Shown here: piece by piece, positions 1-9,269 of the stretch | How positions within the stretch are numbered: position 1 is the first letter of the stretch | Layout: each line of letters opens with the position of its first letter | Assembly: GCA_024741835.1 (NCBI GenBank) | Contig: JAENRP010000522.1 | Span: forward strand, 1 to 21,466 | Reading direction: 5' to 3' | DNA from: Diplocarpon mali | Taxonomy: Eukaryota; Ascomycota; Leotiomycetes; Helotiales; Drepanopezizaceae | DNA: 21,466 bases | Program-made: the position numbers and the translations under genes | The notes under the pieces: generated by a model | Database searches by the model: none | The model's input: only the letters and a program-made list of their open reading frames with translations | What the model was told of the DNA's origin: nothing

Positions 1-108
1 GATTAGAAATCATAGCTATACTAAATTAGCTATGAACTCTATATCCTAGCTATAAGTCATAGTTCTATATTTAGCTATGACTCATAGTACTAAGTTTAGC
101 TAAAACTA
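1..108. repeat. AT-rich short tandem repeat block
   Basis: Four imperfect units, each starting with tagcta, follow one another at roughly 20-27 bp spacing (tagctatgaactc, tagctataagtcat, tagctatgactcat, tagctaaaactat). I find no coding potential on either strand. It lies outside the proposed outer edge of the chromovirus LTR, so it may be flanking DNA, part of a longer LTR, or an older element. I looked here for the missing part of the LINE interrupted at 19695 and did not recognise it. Confidence 0.5.
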
Positions 109-420
109 TATTACAAATCAAAGGATTACGTATTCTATTACGTATACCTATATTGATTTATAATCTAGTATAACTCCAATATACTAGAAGGTTCTAGAAG
201 CTTAAGATATTTTGTATATATAGATTGCTTTGCTCCTATAGTTAGGAATCAAGCCTCCTAAGTCTCCAAGTTCTTCAACTACTACTATTACTTACTACTC
301 AATACTACCTTATACTCTCTTTACCATATCGGCCAGCCCTCATATTTCACAGCTACCTTAGCGTATACCTAACTTCGATACGATATATGATATAACTATG
401 CATATGATGCGGCTATAATA
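109..420 (-). repeat. 3' LTR of the chromovirus (outer edge uncertain)
   Basis: In element sense this begins at 420, directly after a purine-rich tract and the end of the pol frame, with TATTATAGCC, the C-to-T form of a TGTTACGGCC start. The 69 bp at 352-420 match 19626-19694 without gaps: 12 differences, all transitions, with A or T always on this side. A TATA-like stretch lies at about 214-223 on the minus strand. The outer edge is placed at 109 because tattac there mirrors the inner terminus, but no 311-bp partner LTR is present to confirm it, so this boundary is weak. Confidence 0.55.
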
Positions 421-436
421 CTACCCCTCCCCTTTG
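421..436 (-). other. polypurine tract of the chromovirus
   Basis: On the minus strand this reads ttcaaaggggaggggta, immediately upstream of the LTR start at 420. Such tracts prime plus-strand DNA synthesis in LTR retrotransposons. It overlaps the last codons of the pol frame, whose TAG at 421-423 abuts the LTR. Confidence 0.7.
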
Positions 437-564
437 AAAAACTGCGCCTGCGCAGTTGTATCTATAGGTGTATTATCCTCTAGGTCCCTATAATCGTCAA
501 CTCTATTATTATATGACCTAAGCTAGCTTAATAGCGCCTTTAGTAGCCTCTTAGCTTAAGGGTT

Positions 565-722
565 CTTTAAATGGAAATCTTAAATAATATATAGCACTAT
601 TATAGCATTAGAGCATAGGTCCTATTCGAGGTCTTTATTAGCTCCTTTCTACTTAATCTAATATTCGAGCTTCTTAGCTTAAATATAAGATCTAATTATT
701 TCTTCTATTTCCTATTCCTCTT
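565..722 (-). other. chromodomain at the Pol C-terminus
   Basis: After the integrase, in frame, the minus strand encodes a segment matching the chromodomain of fungal chromoviruses: a W/E-rich start (EIEEII), KLEYxIKxKGA, KDLEx, SNA, and a terminal IxDFHLKNP. Aromatic-cage Trp codons have become stops (TGG to TAG or TAA). In active relatives this domain binds methylated histone H3 and directs integration into heterochromatin. Confidence 0.85.
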
Positions 723-1049
723 ATTCTAGTAGTACTTTAATTAAGGCAGGAGGTTCCTGAGCTTGGCCTAGCAGAAGGTTAGGAATATATTTATACAATA
801 AGTAGGAGTGGAATATAAGGTAGATCGAATAGAGCAAATCAGGCAATTATAGCTTTTAGCTTTCTCTTAGCTTTTCTAGTACTTTTATTAGGCTGTACCA
901 CTTATTAGAGAGCTTCTAGCTCGGCCGATTAAGCTTTTAGTTTTTAGTACTAATTAGTATATTATCTCTTATAGTCTAATCAACTGGCCGATAGTAGAGG
1001 TTTATAAGCCGTTTTATTTTAGCCTATTATACTTAAAGAGATAATTAAG

Positions 1050-1870
1050 CGAATTAGACTACTTTTTAAGCTCTAATAGCTATATAGAGCGCCATTTTAC
1101 GATTTACTCTCTCAGTTACTATCTATAAAGGCTCTAGGTTAATTAAATTCTAAGAGGAGCGAGCTTTATAGCTGTTTAGCACTTGGAAAGGGGAAATTTA
1201 TCCTAGGGATTTATAAGGCAAGGTCAATTGGGCAATATCTATTAAAGGCAAGAGACGACTCCAATTATCCTAATAGTATAAGTAGAATAGTCTAAGGCAT
1301 TGTTTTAAGTACTGGTTTATAATCTTAGTTTAGCTATCGATATTAGGGTTATAGGCTATAGTTAACTTAACCTTTATACCTAGTATCTAATAGAGCTCTT
1401 TTTAAAAGGAAGAGACGAATTAGGCGCCTTTATCTAATAGAATCGAGTTAGGTATATTAAAATAGTATATCTAATGAATTAAAAATAACTCTATAAGGCC
1501 TTTTGCATCGACCGAATTATAGTATAGAATCGAAACTGCCTTCTTTAATAACCTATTAATAATTATAAGGGTAAAATTATAATTGAGTTCATTAAGCAAA
1601 AGCTTTATAAAATCTATTATTAAGTGTTAGTAAGCTCATTCGGGAATTGGCAAGGGTTATAAGAAACCTAGGGTTTTATTATAATAAGCTTTCATTCTTA
1701 AATAATAATAGTTTTAGATATAAGTGCTAACGTTGCTACTAAGGCTTTTCTAATAGTATTTTCTTCCTATTAGAAGCCTTGTTTTCCTGATTCTAGTATA
1801 TGCGACGCAAGGTTGCTTATATATATAACGAATTAGGGCTATTTGCAGTTCGGGAGGTCGGGATAGTATA
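1050..1870 (-). other. gypsy integrase domain
   Basis: The N-terminal zinc-binding region (about 1850-1690) has lost its ligands: HHCC positions read as Tyr in IRYIYKQP and YIQNYYYLRMK. The core contains LIIDFIKL (first catalytic Asp at 1612-1614), ILLDKGA (second Asp, about 1425-1440), and INQYLKQ near 1290-1320, where the expected Glu is Lys. GISPFQVLN-like sequence follows. The catalytic D,D(35)E set is thus broken at the Glu by a G-to-A change. Confidence 0.85.
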
Positions 1871-2084
1871 ACAAGTCTACTTTAGAAGAAGAGTTTGCCT
1901 TAGCTGAGTTTATAGTTAAGGCTATAGCTTTGCGCCTTATCTTAGAACTTCTATAGCTTAAGGGAGGTCTTATTAGCTTAAATAACCTTATTAATAATAT
2001 AGTAGTTTACTATATTGTACTCGACCTTAGACATTAGGTCGGCAGGTGCCTCTATTAGCGCAATTGGCGCAATCGTTACTTGTA

Positions 2085-2200
2085 GGCTAGGCCTAGGAGT
2101 AGAATCGATCTACGCTAAAGTTGCTCATAAGCTGGGCCTAGGAGTGGAATCGATCTGCGCTAAAGTTGCTTATAGGCCGGGCCTAGGAGTGGAATCGCCT
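2085..2200 (-). repeat. TPRP linker module, three copies (gypsy RNase H to integrase)
   Basis: Three units at exactly 45-bp spacing (reference agt at 2098, 2143 and 2188 on the plus strand), so each is 15 codons. In pol frame each encodes DSTPRP followed by GL or SL, then a stop or Gln and ATLAQI. On DNA each core is an imperfect inverted repeat: arm gcttataggcc at 2168-2178, centre g, arm ggcctaggagt at 2180-2190. The same module occurs in the copia elements. Confidence 0.85.
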
Positions 2201-2429
2201 TTAGTGGCAAGTACTTCTATAGAGAGCTTATTATTAGGTAAGAGCTGCTAATAGCATAAAGCTCGTTTCCTAGCCTTAAGAGAGGTCAGCTCCTAGTCTT
2301 AATATAAGAGTGTATTAGCTAGCGTATTCATTATGCCTATTTAGTATATGATAAGGAAGTTGAAGTTAGCGAAGAACTCCGCTTAGCAAGCCTACTAGGC
2401 TATTAAGTCCTTAGTTATTATAAAGTACT

Positions 2430-2760
2430 TAAAGGCTCTATAATTTATATATATATATACTATTTTCTAGGCCTTAAGTAGCTCTGCCTTATACTAGTAG
2501 AACGATTTAAAAATCGCTAAGAGCTCCTTATTATAAATAGGGTAATTTAGCTTAGCGTTATTTATAGTCTTTAAGAAGTACCCGATTAGGTAGTAGTTAT
2601 CGTCTTTCTAGAGTTAGGAGAGTACGCCAGCGACTATACTATTAGAAGCATCGGTCTTAAGCCTTATCTACTTCTAAGGGTAATAGTAGTATAAAATCGG
2701 AGTTATTTAAAGGCTTAAGCATAGAGTTTCTTAAGCTTCTTTATAAGCATTATTAAAATC
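2430..2760 (-). other. gypsy RNase H domain
   Basis: Downstream of RT in the same frame: VAGVLSQ-like strand (about 2620-2640, Gln now a stop), then YLIGYFL and LNYPIYNKELLAI, the usual LNYxxxxKELLAI motif of Ty3/gypsy RNase H, and a helix-rich tail. It is followed by the triple TPRP linker module at 2085-2200. Confidence 0.8.
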
Positions 2761-2929
2761 AAAAGGAATGTTTCCTATAAAAGCTATTAAAAGTCGGCAG
2801 ATACAACTATAGCCTTAAATGAACCTTTAATAGAAGTTACAAAACCTTAAGAAGCTTTATATATTATATATATTCTTAGCGTATTTCTACTCTTAAATGA
2901 TTAAGACCTTATTAGGGTTTACCTTAATT

Positions 2930-3480
2930 TTATAAACTCTAATAATAAACCTTAAGAACTTAATCTTAATAACCCTAAACTCGCTTTTCTTAATATCTAC
3001 TTAAAGGCTATAATATTAGAGAATTCTTAAGATCTTCTTAATATAAATCTTATAATCAAGGGAGTTTTCTAAGTAGATTAGAATATTATTTAAGTAAGTA
3101 GAATAAAAATCGTTGAGGTAGTTAAGGAGAATATTATTAATAAACCGCTAAAAGGTGGCAGGCCTATTAGTTAGCCTGAATAGCAAAACCTTATATTTAT
3201 AGGTCTTATAATATATGCGAAAGGTAGTTAGGTCCTTAGCATTAGCTAATATACGGATATAGTAAAAGGCTTATTATATATTGATTTTTATAAAAATATA
3301 AGCTTTTAATATATATGCTATTATCTTATCAATAAGGGGAATCGGGTAGGGGTCTCTCTTTATTAAAGCGTTTAATTTCCAATAATCAATATATAAATAT
3401 AAGGAGTTATTAGCTTTTTTAATAAAGAAGATTAAGGCTACTTAAGGAGAACTCAAAGCTTTAATAAATCCTTTATATAG
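2930..3480 (-). other. gypsy reverse transcriptase domain
   Basis: Clear RT motifs in one minus-strand frame: GFIKALSSP and LIFFIKKANN (fingers), YLYIDYWKLNALIKRDPYP (the D-Y-R-x-L-N motif), then LLFRLTNRPATF followed by RFINNILLNYLN, and YLNNILIYLENSLDYK. The polymerase signature YxDD is YLNN at 3085-3096; both Asp codons are now AAT, a G-to-A change that removes catalysis. A stop replaces Gln after PATF. Confidence 0.92.
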
Positions 3481-4061
3481 GTTCTTAAGAATATAGCTCT
3501 TAACTTCTAAGAGCTATTTATTAGTAAAGCGGCAAAGGGGTTTGATTATTAAGTTGTTTTCGCCTATTAGCTCGATTTTATAATCTACCCTTAGCCTAGG
3601 TTTTAATAGCTAATTAAAGGCCTAGCAACTGAAGACGTTCTTAAACTTAGTATACTAAGGCAGGAGCTTTTAATTTATTAGCTTATTATTACTCTTATAC
3701 TTAGCTTATAACGCCGAACTAAGGCTAAGGGAGCTAATTTCAGCTTGCCTAGCCAATTCTCAGCGATTAATCTCTTAATTTAGATTGTAAATAGAGCTTA
3801 TAAATGTGAACTCTTTAAGTGCCGGTTCTTAAGTTTATATAGCTTATCTTACCTTAGTTATAAAGCGGTAGTAGAAGGCGCTGATTGCTAAGGCTAAGAT
3901 TAAGCTAATTTAGTAAGCTATCTTTAAAGGAGCGTTTCTTTTTATTAAAAGAAAGAGCAAGGGGTCTAATACTCTTAGCAAGGCCTTCTTTATATAGTTC
4001 AGATCTCTTTTCAAGTCTTTAAAGAAACTACTATCCTTAAGTTTGCAAAAGGCCACTTATA

Positions 4062-4125
4062 GGCTAGGCTTAGGAGTAGAATTCGAGTTTGCAGTTTTCA
4101 CTTATAGGCCGGGCCTAGGAGTGAA
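4062..4125 (-). repeat. TPRP linker module, two copies (gypsy protease to RT)
   Basis: Two units 45 bp apart (agt at 4075-4077 and 4120-4122). In pol frame they encode STPKPSL and FTPRPGL. The second core (arms acttataggcc at 4100-4110 and ggcctaggagt at 4112-4122) matches the one at 2168-2190 at all but the first base, though it lies about 1.9 kb away in another linker. Confidence 0.85.
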
Positions 4126-4379
4126 ATTCAAGTTATTGCTTACTAATACTAAGAGCTAGGCTTAGGCCATTCTTAGGTCTTTGTCCTTAGCGTCTATTAT
4201 AGCTGCTTAACAATCGACGTCTTACTAGGCCATTAGGGGTTTTATTAACTATAAGAAATCGATTAATATATATCGATTAAAGTAAGAGATAATAGGCATA
4301 TCTTTAGGCTAAGATATACTATTTCTCCCTTTTTTATAAGACTATTTAAAGTTATAGTACTTTAAGAACTTCCTACTAA

Positions 4380-4730
4380 TTAAAATATCGATTGCTCTTA
4401 AGCTTATAATTAGGAAAGGGAAGTTTATTTATTGCCTATCGATTATAAGGGTAAGTAAGATAGCAAATCGAATAGTTTCTCCTTTAAGGCTATTATAGCT
4501 AATAGGGGTAATTAGTTTAAGTAGTTTAATAAACTTTACCTTAAGTCTTTAAAAGAGCTAGTATACTAAAGATATCTTAATAATATCGAAAATATTAGCT
4601 CTACTATTAATATAGGCAATTATTTTAATAAATGATCTATTTTAAGCTAGTTCTATAAGAACTAAAAACTGGCGGCCGCTTATTAATAAGTAGGAATCAA
4701 AATCTAAGTCTTTTTATAAATTATAACCTA
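4380..4730 (-). other. gypsy aspartic protease region
   Basis: The segment following Gag, in pol frame, includes FLVLIELA and ends near the LPFLIISLRAIDILI-like strand that precedes the second flap of pepsin-type retroviral proteases. The catalytic Asp-Ser/Thr-Gly triad is not readable, probably because of mutation. The call therefore rests on position and flanking hydrophobic pattern rather than on the active site. Confidence 0.5.
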
Positions 4731-4834
4731 TACTATAGTAAGAGTCTTTACTATAGCTTAGCAATTTCCTAATAGTAGGTCGTTTTCTATCTCAACTTTA
4801 GCTATTATAAACTTGCTTTGCTTCTTTAGCTTAA

Positions 4835-4880
4835 GGCAGTCTATCGCATAATAACTAAGGGCTTTGCAGTTATAGCAGAG
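4835..4880 (-). other. CCHC zinc knuckle of gypsy Gag
   Basis: Translated on the minus strand this reads CYNCKALSYYAIDC. It matches the C-x2-C-x4-H-x4-C nucleocapsid knuckle except that the His is Tyr, as expected from a C-to-T change in CAY. It fixes the Gag reading frame near the Gag/Pol junction. Confidence 0.75.
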
Positions 4881-5881
4881 ACTAAATGATAGCTTTAGGC
4901 TAGCGGACCTTTCTTAGTAAGCTACTAGCAAAGGGGAACGAATGCAAGGAGCTAAGGAGGTAGCTATAGCTATAAGTCTCTATAACTCCCTTTTCAATAT
5001 GCCTAAGACGCGGTCCTTTAAAGGGGAGAATGCGATTGCAAAGGCGACTTATCAAGCGTTATAAGCTTCTTCTTACTTAATATTATAAGCCTTATAGTCC
5101 GCAATAGCTAAGAACTTATCTAAAGTAATATAATTATTATTTATTTTATACTTCTTTACTTAAAGGTTATTCTTTAAAGCTAGAGAGATCTTTTTATAAA
5201 TATTATTAAACTAGTAAGATTAATCGATCTTACTAGCTATAGCAAAGGTAATAAACTTGAATCGGAACTTATTATATAATATTAAACCTATAATTAGCTT
5301 ACTATATTTAAGTTTAGCAGATTAAATATAGTTATAGTTAAAGAACCTTTAATCTAAGATCCTAAGGATATTAGTAGTATATATAAACTTATTAGTAAAG
5401 ATAAGATCTATATATTATAAGATTAGGTTTTAAGCTTTACTTATTATATATTTAAAGTAGGTAGTAATTTAGTCCTCTTTTAAAATGAAATTACTTAAGT
5501 ACTTTTAAATAAATACCTTTATAACTATCTTTTAAGTATTATAAGTAATTTCACCTTAGTAGTTGCTAAAATGGGTTTAAGGGTACTTAATCTAATAGAA
5601 GTCGATAGCTAAGATTAAAGGTCGGATGATTAAAAGGTAATAGTTTAAAAGAGGCAGTAAGTCAGCGGTAAGGGACTGAGTATTCTAAGGGCTAGCATTT
5701 AAGGAAGAAGGGATAGTAGTATTATTTTAAAGAGCGGCGGCTATAGCAGCGCTAATAAAGTTCGCGATTTCAGCTTACTAAATAGCTAAAAAGAGAGGGG
5801 CCGATATAGTAAAGATAGATATTATTAAAGAGAGTATATCTTCTTCCTTAACTTCAATTAATAGAAAGGGAGTATTTTAAG

Positions 5882-5960
5882 AATCTACTTATAGGCTAGG
5901 CCTAGAAGTAGAATCTGTACTAAGGGAGGTAACTTCTTAAGTAGGCTTAGGAGGGGGAAT
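5882..5960 (-). repeat. TPRP linker module in gypsy Gag N-terminus
   Basis: One clear unit (core 5888-5909) encoding DSTSRPSL in the Gag frame, and a more degraded neighbour at about 5931-5956 encoding PPPKPT. The Gag frame differs from pol, yet the codon phase relative to the repeat is the same as in the pol copies. Confidence 0.65.
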
Positions 5961-6059
5961 ATCTCTAGGACTAGGGGTGGCAGTAAGGCCTATAGAACTA
6001 GTAGTAGTAAGGCCTAGTAGTAGAGGTGCGGTTAACCTTTCACTTCTCTTAAGTAGCAT

Positions 6060-6943
6060 AAGATTGGAGGTTATAAGTACTAACTCTTCTTATATTATCT
6101 AGTTTAGTTTAAAGGGACCTAATGTTAAATAGTAACCTATTTAAAAGGGGGAAGATTAGTATAAGTAGAGCTGTATATATTCTTAAAGCCTTCTAATAGA
6201 GTATATATTAAGGTATTATAGGTTTATAGATCTTAAGAGAGAAGGTTTTACTTTAGGATTATATCTCTTTACTAATTAAGAGTTGCAATAAGGTTGTATA
6301 AGGAGGGGTATAGTGCAAATCCGGGGAAGTAGGGTCTAAAGCTTATCACTCTACTAAAGTTGACCTAGTCCTAAATAGTATAGTATAACCTACTAAGGCT
6401 GATTAAGTCTCTATATATATATATAAGTATAAGTCCCCCAGTTTATACCCTAGTATAAGAAGGAAGGAGTGAGGAGCTTTGAAGAGTATAAGGAAGAGTC
6501 GATAAGTATAGGTCAATGGCTTATTCGCAAGGAGGGGTCTTCGAGGAGTCGAGTTGTATTCGAGGGTTTCGAAGGAGGGAGTAAGGAGCTTCGAAGAGTA
6601 TAAGGAAGAGTCGTTAACAAGTATAATAAGAGTTATCGAAGAGTATAAGGAGAGTTGTCGATAAGTATAAGGTCGATAAAAAAGAGTGGTATAAAGTGTT
6701 TATAAGAGAAGGAGAGAGTTAGGAAGAGAAAAGTTATTATACTACTCTAAGCAGCAGCCTATGCTAGCAAAGCGAGGGCATAGTGAATATATTTTTTTTT
6801 AAATTGAAATTAAAGGTGAGTTTCTATTTATAGAATGGAGTAGATAAAGGGTCGAAAAAACAAGCTAATCTTATATTTAAGGTTTATTATTTAGCTTCCT
6901 TTGAAAACTAGATTAATAAGATCTAGGTACTATATATAAGTTG
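6060..6943 (-). other. untranslated leader of the chromovirus
   Basis: No coding frame recognised. The stretch holds imperfect repeats (6465-6675), an alternating ta run at 6411-6424, and a poly-T run at about 6790-6800. It lies upstream of Gag on the minus strand and is broken at 6943/6944 by copia B; its continuation is at 19328. I could not identify a primer binding site or an LTR end here with confidence. Confidence 0.45.
6465..6675. repeat. imperfect leader repeats, three units
   Basis: Units at about 6468-6513, 6580-6625 and 6634-6672 share gaagagtataaggaagagtc followed by gataagtata or a variant. A gaggagtcgag motif lies between the first two. Such arrays in a leader or LTR may carry promoter or packaging signals, but nothing here shows a function. 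Confidence 0.65.
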
Positions 6944-6948
6944 CTTAA
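6944..6948. repeat. target site duplication of copia B, left
   Basis: cttaa, matched by 19323-19327. The rejoined empty site reads agttgcttaaggcagtt, which also occurs intact at 19365-19381, so B entered one of two short direct repeats. Confidence 0.85.
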
Positions 6949-7143
6949 TATTAAGATGGGTGATACAGCTATCACTCCGATGTATTATCATATGACCCTA
7001 TTGCTTAATCAGTCGGATATTAATACATATATAGCTATAGGGAAGAAAGGGGTAACCTTCCTTCTTTAACTCTTATTAATATATCGACTATCGACCTCTA
7101 AAAGCCTCCTTTACTTATTGCGCCGACTTACTTAAGCTTAATA
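6949..7143 (+). repeat. 5' LTR of copia B
   Basis: 195 bp, starting tattaagat and ending gcttaata, the mutated forms of TGTTGAG and CTCAACA termini. It aligns without gaps to 19128-19322 and, inverted, to 8730-8924 and 14720-14914. It directly precedes the primer binding site. Confidence 0.93.
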
Positions 7144-7158
7144 GGTTATAAGCCTTAG
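7144..7158 (+). other. primer binding site of copia B (internal tRNA-iMet type)
   Basis: ggttataagccttag begins at the base after the LTR. Allowing one RIP-type change it is GGTTATGAGCC, complementary to the anticodon-loop side of initiator methionine tRNA (CTCATAACC). Drosophila copia and relatives prime with such a half-tRNA fragment instead of the tRNA 3' end. The same site is present in element A. Confidence 0.75.
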
Positions 7159-7541
7159 ATAGACCGATAATAGATTATTAACTTCCTTTAAAAAGCACTT
7201 ACGCTGCAACTATTAGTAGGAAGTTGAATGAGACTTATAGTAAGAGGCAAGTAATCGGCGAATAGGAGGTATGATTCCCTATTTAGCTAACCTATATTGC
7301 AAGAGGTATAATTCCTTACTCTATAACCCTTTGGTACTATAAGAGGTATAATTCCTTACTTTACTATATTTTATAAGAGGTATAATTCCCTGCGTTATAG
7401 TCTAAAAACCCTTTTCGATAAGAGGACTTCCTTCCTATTTAATACTTCTATAATACCCGCTATTTAATCATTTCGACTTTTCGATAAGAGGAGTGCCCTT
7501 AACTATTTAATTTATTTGATTTTAATGCAATTCTATTCGAA
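7144..7541 (+). repeat. copia B leader with aagaggtataattcc repeats
   Basis: Non-coding leader between LTR and gag. It carries copies of (a/c)aagaggtataattcc starting near 7302, 7347 and 7375, a related aggaggtatgattcc near 7266, and two further degenerate gataagagga copies near 7419 and 7483. The same array is present inverted in element A (about 14370-14600), so it belongs to the family. Function unknown; it might be a packaging or translation signal. Confidence 0.7.
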
Positions 7542-8729
7542 ACGGCAATAGCTTCCGATTCCAATCGAAATACTAAACCCAAAGACCTCTAACTCTTTTA
7601 AAAGAACTAGCAATAATAGTTTAACGATTTAAAGCTTTACTTTAAGAGCAAAGGCATTAAAATAGCGATTTAAAAGACACTTATTAAATACATAAGAATA
7701 GCCTCCTATACTCCTTCTACCGATTTGTCTACTTCTACTTTAATAGCTAATACAATTGCTAAGGATTTGCCAAATATATTAAATAAGCTTAGCTTAAGAG
7801 CTTTAATAGATAATAATTAAAAATCCTAAAGGTAGATTTTAAATATGAAAAAGGAGAAGGAGTATAGGCTAGCCTTAGCTAAATATAAGCTTAAAATTAA
7901 TAAAGGTTTAAGCAATAAAGATTAAGATTTTATTTAAGTTTATAATAATGCGAAGATAAGATAAGATACTTTAAAGGTAAAATACTCTTAAATAACTACC
8001 TTTAATACCTAGCATCTATTATAGTAGATTACTTTATTTTAGTATAAAAAAGATAAAGATAGCAAGGATATAAATATAAATATAAGCTCTGCTTAATCTA
8101 TACTATATAAAGTAAGGAGGAGAGTAAGAGCCGTAGATCTTAAGATAGCTATGACTTTTAAGGAAACTTAGCTTTTTAGTTTCTTACTTAATAGCCTCTC
8201 TCTTAAGTTCGCTATTATAAAATAATCTCTTCTTATTTAACCTAACCTTAAGATCTATAAGAAGATCGACCTCCTTTGAACTATTAAGCAAGACCTTAAA
8301 GGACGCTTTAAATCGGCAAATACCGCATTATAAAGTAATAATAAGCCTAAGAAGAGGAAGGAGCGTAAGATAAGCCCTTAAGCTTATTAAGGATACTACT
8401 TCTATAATAGTACTTATAATATTACTAATTATAAAGTTAAAAGGCAATTAATTAATATAGTCGCTAGCTTTAATATTAAGAAGCAATTAAAGCAAAAGTT
8501 AAGAAGCAAACTGCCCTTATCTTACCAAAGGCCGCAACTACTAAAAAAAGGCAAAGGAAAAGGCTATTTAGCTAAAACTTTAGCAAATACTTCTAATAAT
8601 AATAGTAGGTTATCTAAATCTAAATCTACTTTTAATAATTTAAATAATAATTATAATAAAGATGCTTATATTTTAAAAGCCGATCTTTATAAGATCCTTG
8701 AATCCGATTAGTATAGTAATACTAGTTAT
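7542..8729 (+). pseudogene. gag-pol: Gag-Pol of copia B, 5' part (Gag to protease active site)
   Basis: First 396 codons of the polyprotein. The codon aligned with the ATG of element A is ACG here; the change runs opposite to, or predates, the usual C-to-T drift, so the true start is unsure. LKLYFKSKGIKIAI and related Gag text is followed by a degraded zinc knuckle (GYYFYNSTYNITNYK-like, 8389-8437) and by SNTS at 8715-8726, the position of the protease D-T-G, where GAT is AAT. The frame is cut by element A after 8729 and resumes in phase at 14920. Confidence 0.87.
8725..8729. repeat. target site duplication of copia A, left
   Basis: gttat, repeated at 14915-14919. The intact allele in element A reads gttgt at the matching codons, so the duplication can be checked against the uninterrupted paralogue. 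Confidence 0.9.
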
Positions 8730-8924
8730 TATTGAGCTTAAGTAAGTCGGCGCAATAGGTATAGGAAACTTCTAGAGGTCGATAGTCGATATATTAGTAA
8801 GAGTTAGGGAAGGAAGGTTACCCCTTTCTTCCCTATAGTTATATACGTATCAATATCCTACTGATTAAGTAGTAAGGTCATATGATAATACATTAGAGTA
8901 ATGGCTATATTACCTATCTTAATA
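8730..8924 (-). repeat. 3' LTR of copia A
   Basis: 195 bp, reading tattgagctt to tcttaata on the plus strand. Ungapped match to 14720-14914 with 17 transitions and no transversion. It retains the TGAG of the terminal TGTTGAG motif that other copies have lost. Confidence 0.95.
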
Positions 8925-8941
8925 CCCTTACTTAGACCTTA
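8925..8941 (-). other. polypurine tract of copia A
   Basis: On the minus strand taaggtctaagtaaggg ends at the LTR boundary; the stop codon TAA of Gag-Pol (8939-8941) is its first triplet. The equivalent in B is 19111-19127. This would prime plus-strand synthesis. Confidence 0.6.
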
Positions 8942-9064
8942 CTCCGATTGACTTATAGTTGGGAAAATAATAATTATCCTTTTGCGCTAATCCAACTCTT
9001 AGGTATCTCTTTAAATTAAAAATAATTAATTAATAGCAACTTCTATTGAAATTACTATTCCTAC

Positions 9065-9215
9065 TCGCGGGGTAGGACTAGGAGTCAAATTTCCTAAAAG
9101 ATATTCCTTTATAAGACTATATGACTTGACTCGCGGTCTAGGCCTAGGAGTCGATTTAAAAACTTTTCTTTATAAGACTATATGACCTAACTTATAGGGT
9201 AGGCCTAGGAGTTGT
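9065..9215 (-). repeat. TPRP linker modules in the C-terminal tail of copia A
   Basis: Three cores with a shared flank tttataagactatatgac between them. Two are in the usual phase (TPSPTPRV near 9090, STPRPRPRV near 9150). The third, agt at 9210-9212, is in another phase and encodes LLGLPYKLG instead. It is the only clear copy out of phase. The B counterpart is 18837-18982. Confidence 0.8.
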
Positions 9216-9269
9216 CCTTAAGCCTGCTAAGCCCCTACTGTCTTTTATAACCTTAGTATATCTTTAAAC

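Larger units (their letters stand above)
421..4770 (-). pseudogene. pol: Pol of the Ty3/gypsy chromovirus, inactivated
   Basis: Polyprotein of about 1,450 codons. Order in sense: aspartic protease region (about 4730-4380), RT (about 3480-2930), RNase H (about 2760-2430), integrase (about 1870-1050), chromodomain (about 720-570). All share one frame although stops occur throughout. Key residues are damaged by transitions: RT Y-x-D-D is YLNN at 3085-3096, and zinc-finger His and Cys of integrase are Tyr. TPRP linker modules sit between protease and RT (4062-4125) and between RNase H and integrase (2085-2200). The frame ends at TAG 421-423. If that TAG was a Trp codon, the frame continues 60 nt into the LTR to a TAA at 358-360. 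Confidence 0.85.
4758..6059 (-). pseudogene. gag: Gag of the Ty3/gypsy chromovirus, inactivated
   Basis: Structural protein that would form the virus-like particle and bind element RNA. The start is the in-frame ATG at 6059 (MLLKRSER), giving 434 codons to a TAA at 4758-4760; the start is inferred. The N-terminal part is Thr/Ser/Pro-rich and holds one copy of the TPRP linker module near 5909. The C-terminus carries a zinc knuckle: CYNC at 4866-4877 and a terminal Cys at about 4839, with the expected His position now Tyr (CAT to TAT). Many stops are TAG or TAA where Gln or Trp would be expected. Its frame differs by -1 from pol, so pol was either made by a -1 shift or the two frames were separated by an indel. 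Family assignment is firm; exact limits are not. Confidence 0.7.
109..6943 (-). mobile_element. RIP-degraded Ty3/gypsy chromovirus
   Basis: Minus-strand element whose domain order (Gag with CCHC knuckle, protease, RT, RNase H, integrase, C-terminal chromodomain) defines a chromovirus of the Ty3/gypsy class. Pol-frame checkpoints at 4671, 3096, 1614, 579 and 423 are all in the same phase, so protease to chromodomain is one uninterrupted frame apart from point-mutation stops. The 3' LTR is at its left end. An expected 5' LTR of the same sequence is not found near 6300-6943. The leader instead appears to continue, across the copia B insertion, into 19328-19694. Right and left limits are therefore approximate. 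Confidence 0.8.

Noticed and set aside
2015..2251. Plus-strand 78-codon frame with GLGVES repeats
   Set aside because: Antisense shadow of the three TPRP modules in gypsy pol; the repetitive peptide only reflects the repeated DNA.
7258..7500. Possible CRISPR-like array
   Set aside because: Repeat spacing is irregular, the repeats are in a retrotransposon leader, and the organism is a eukaryote.
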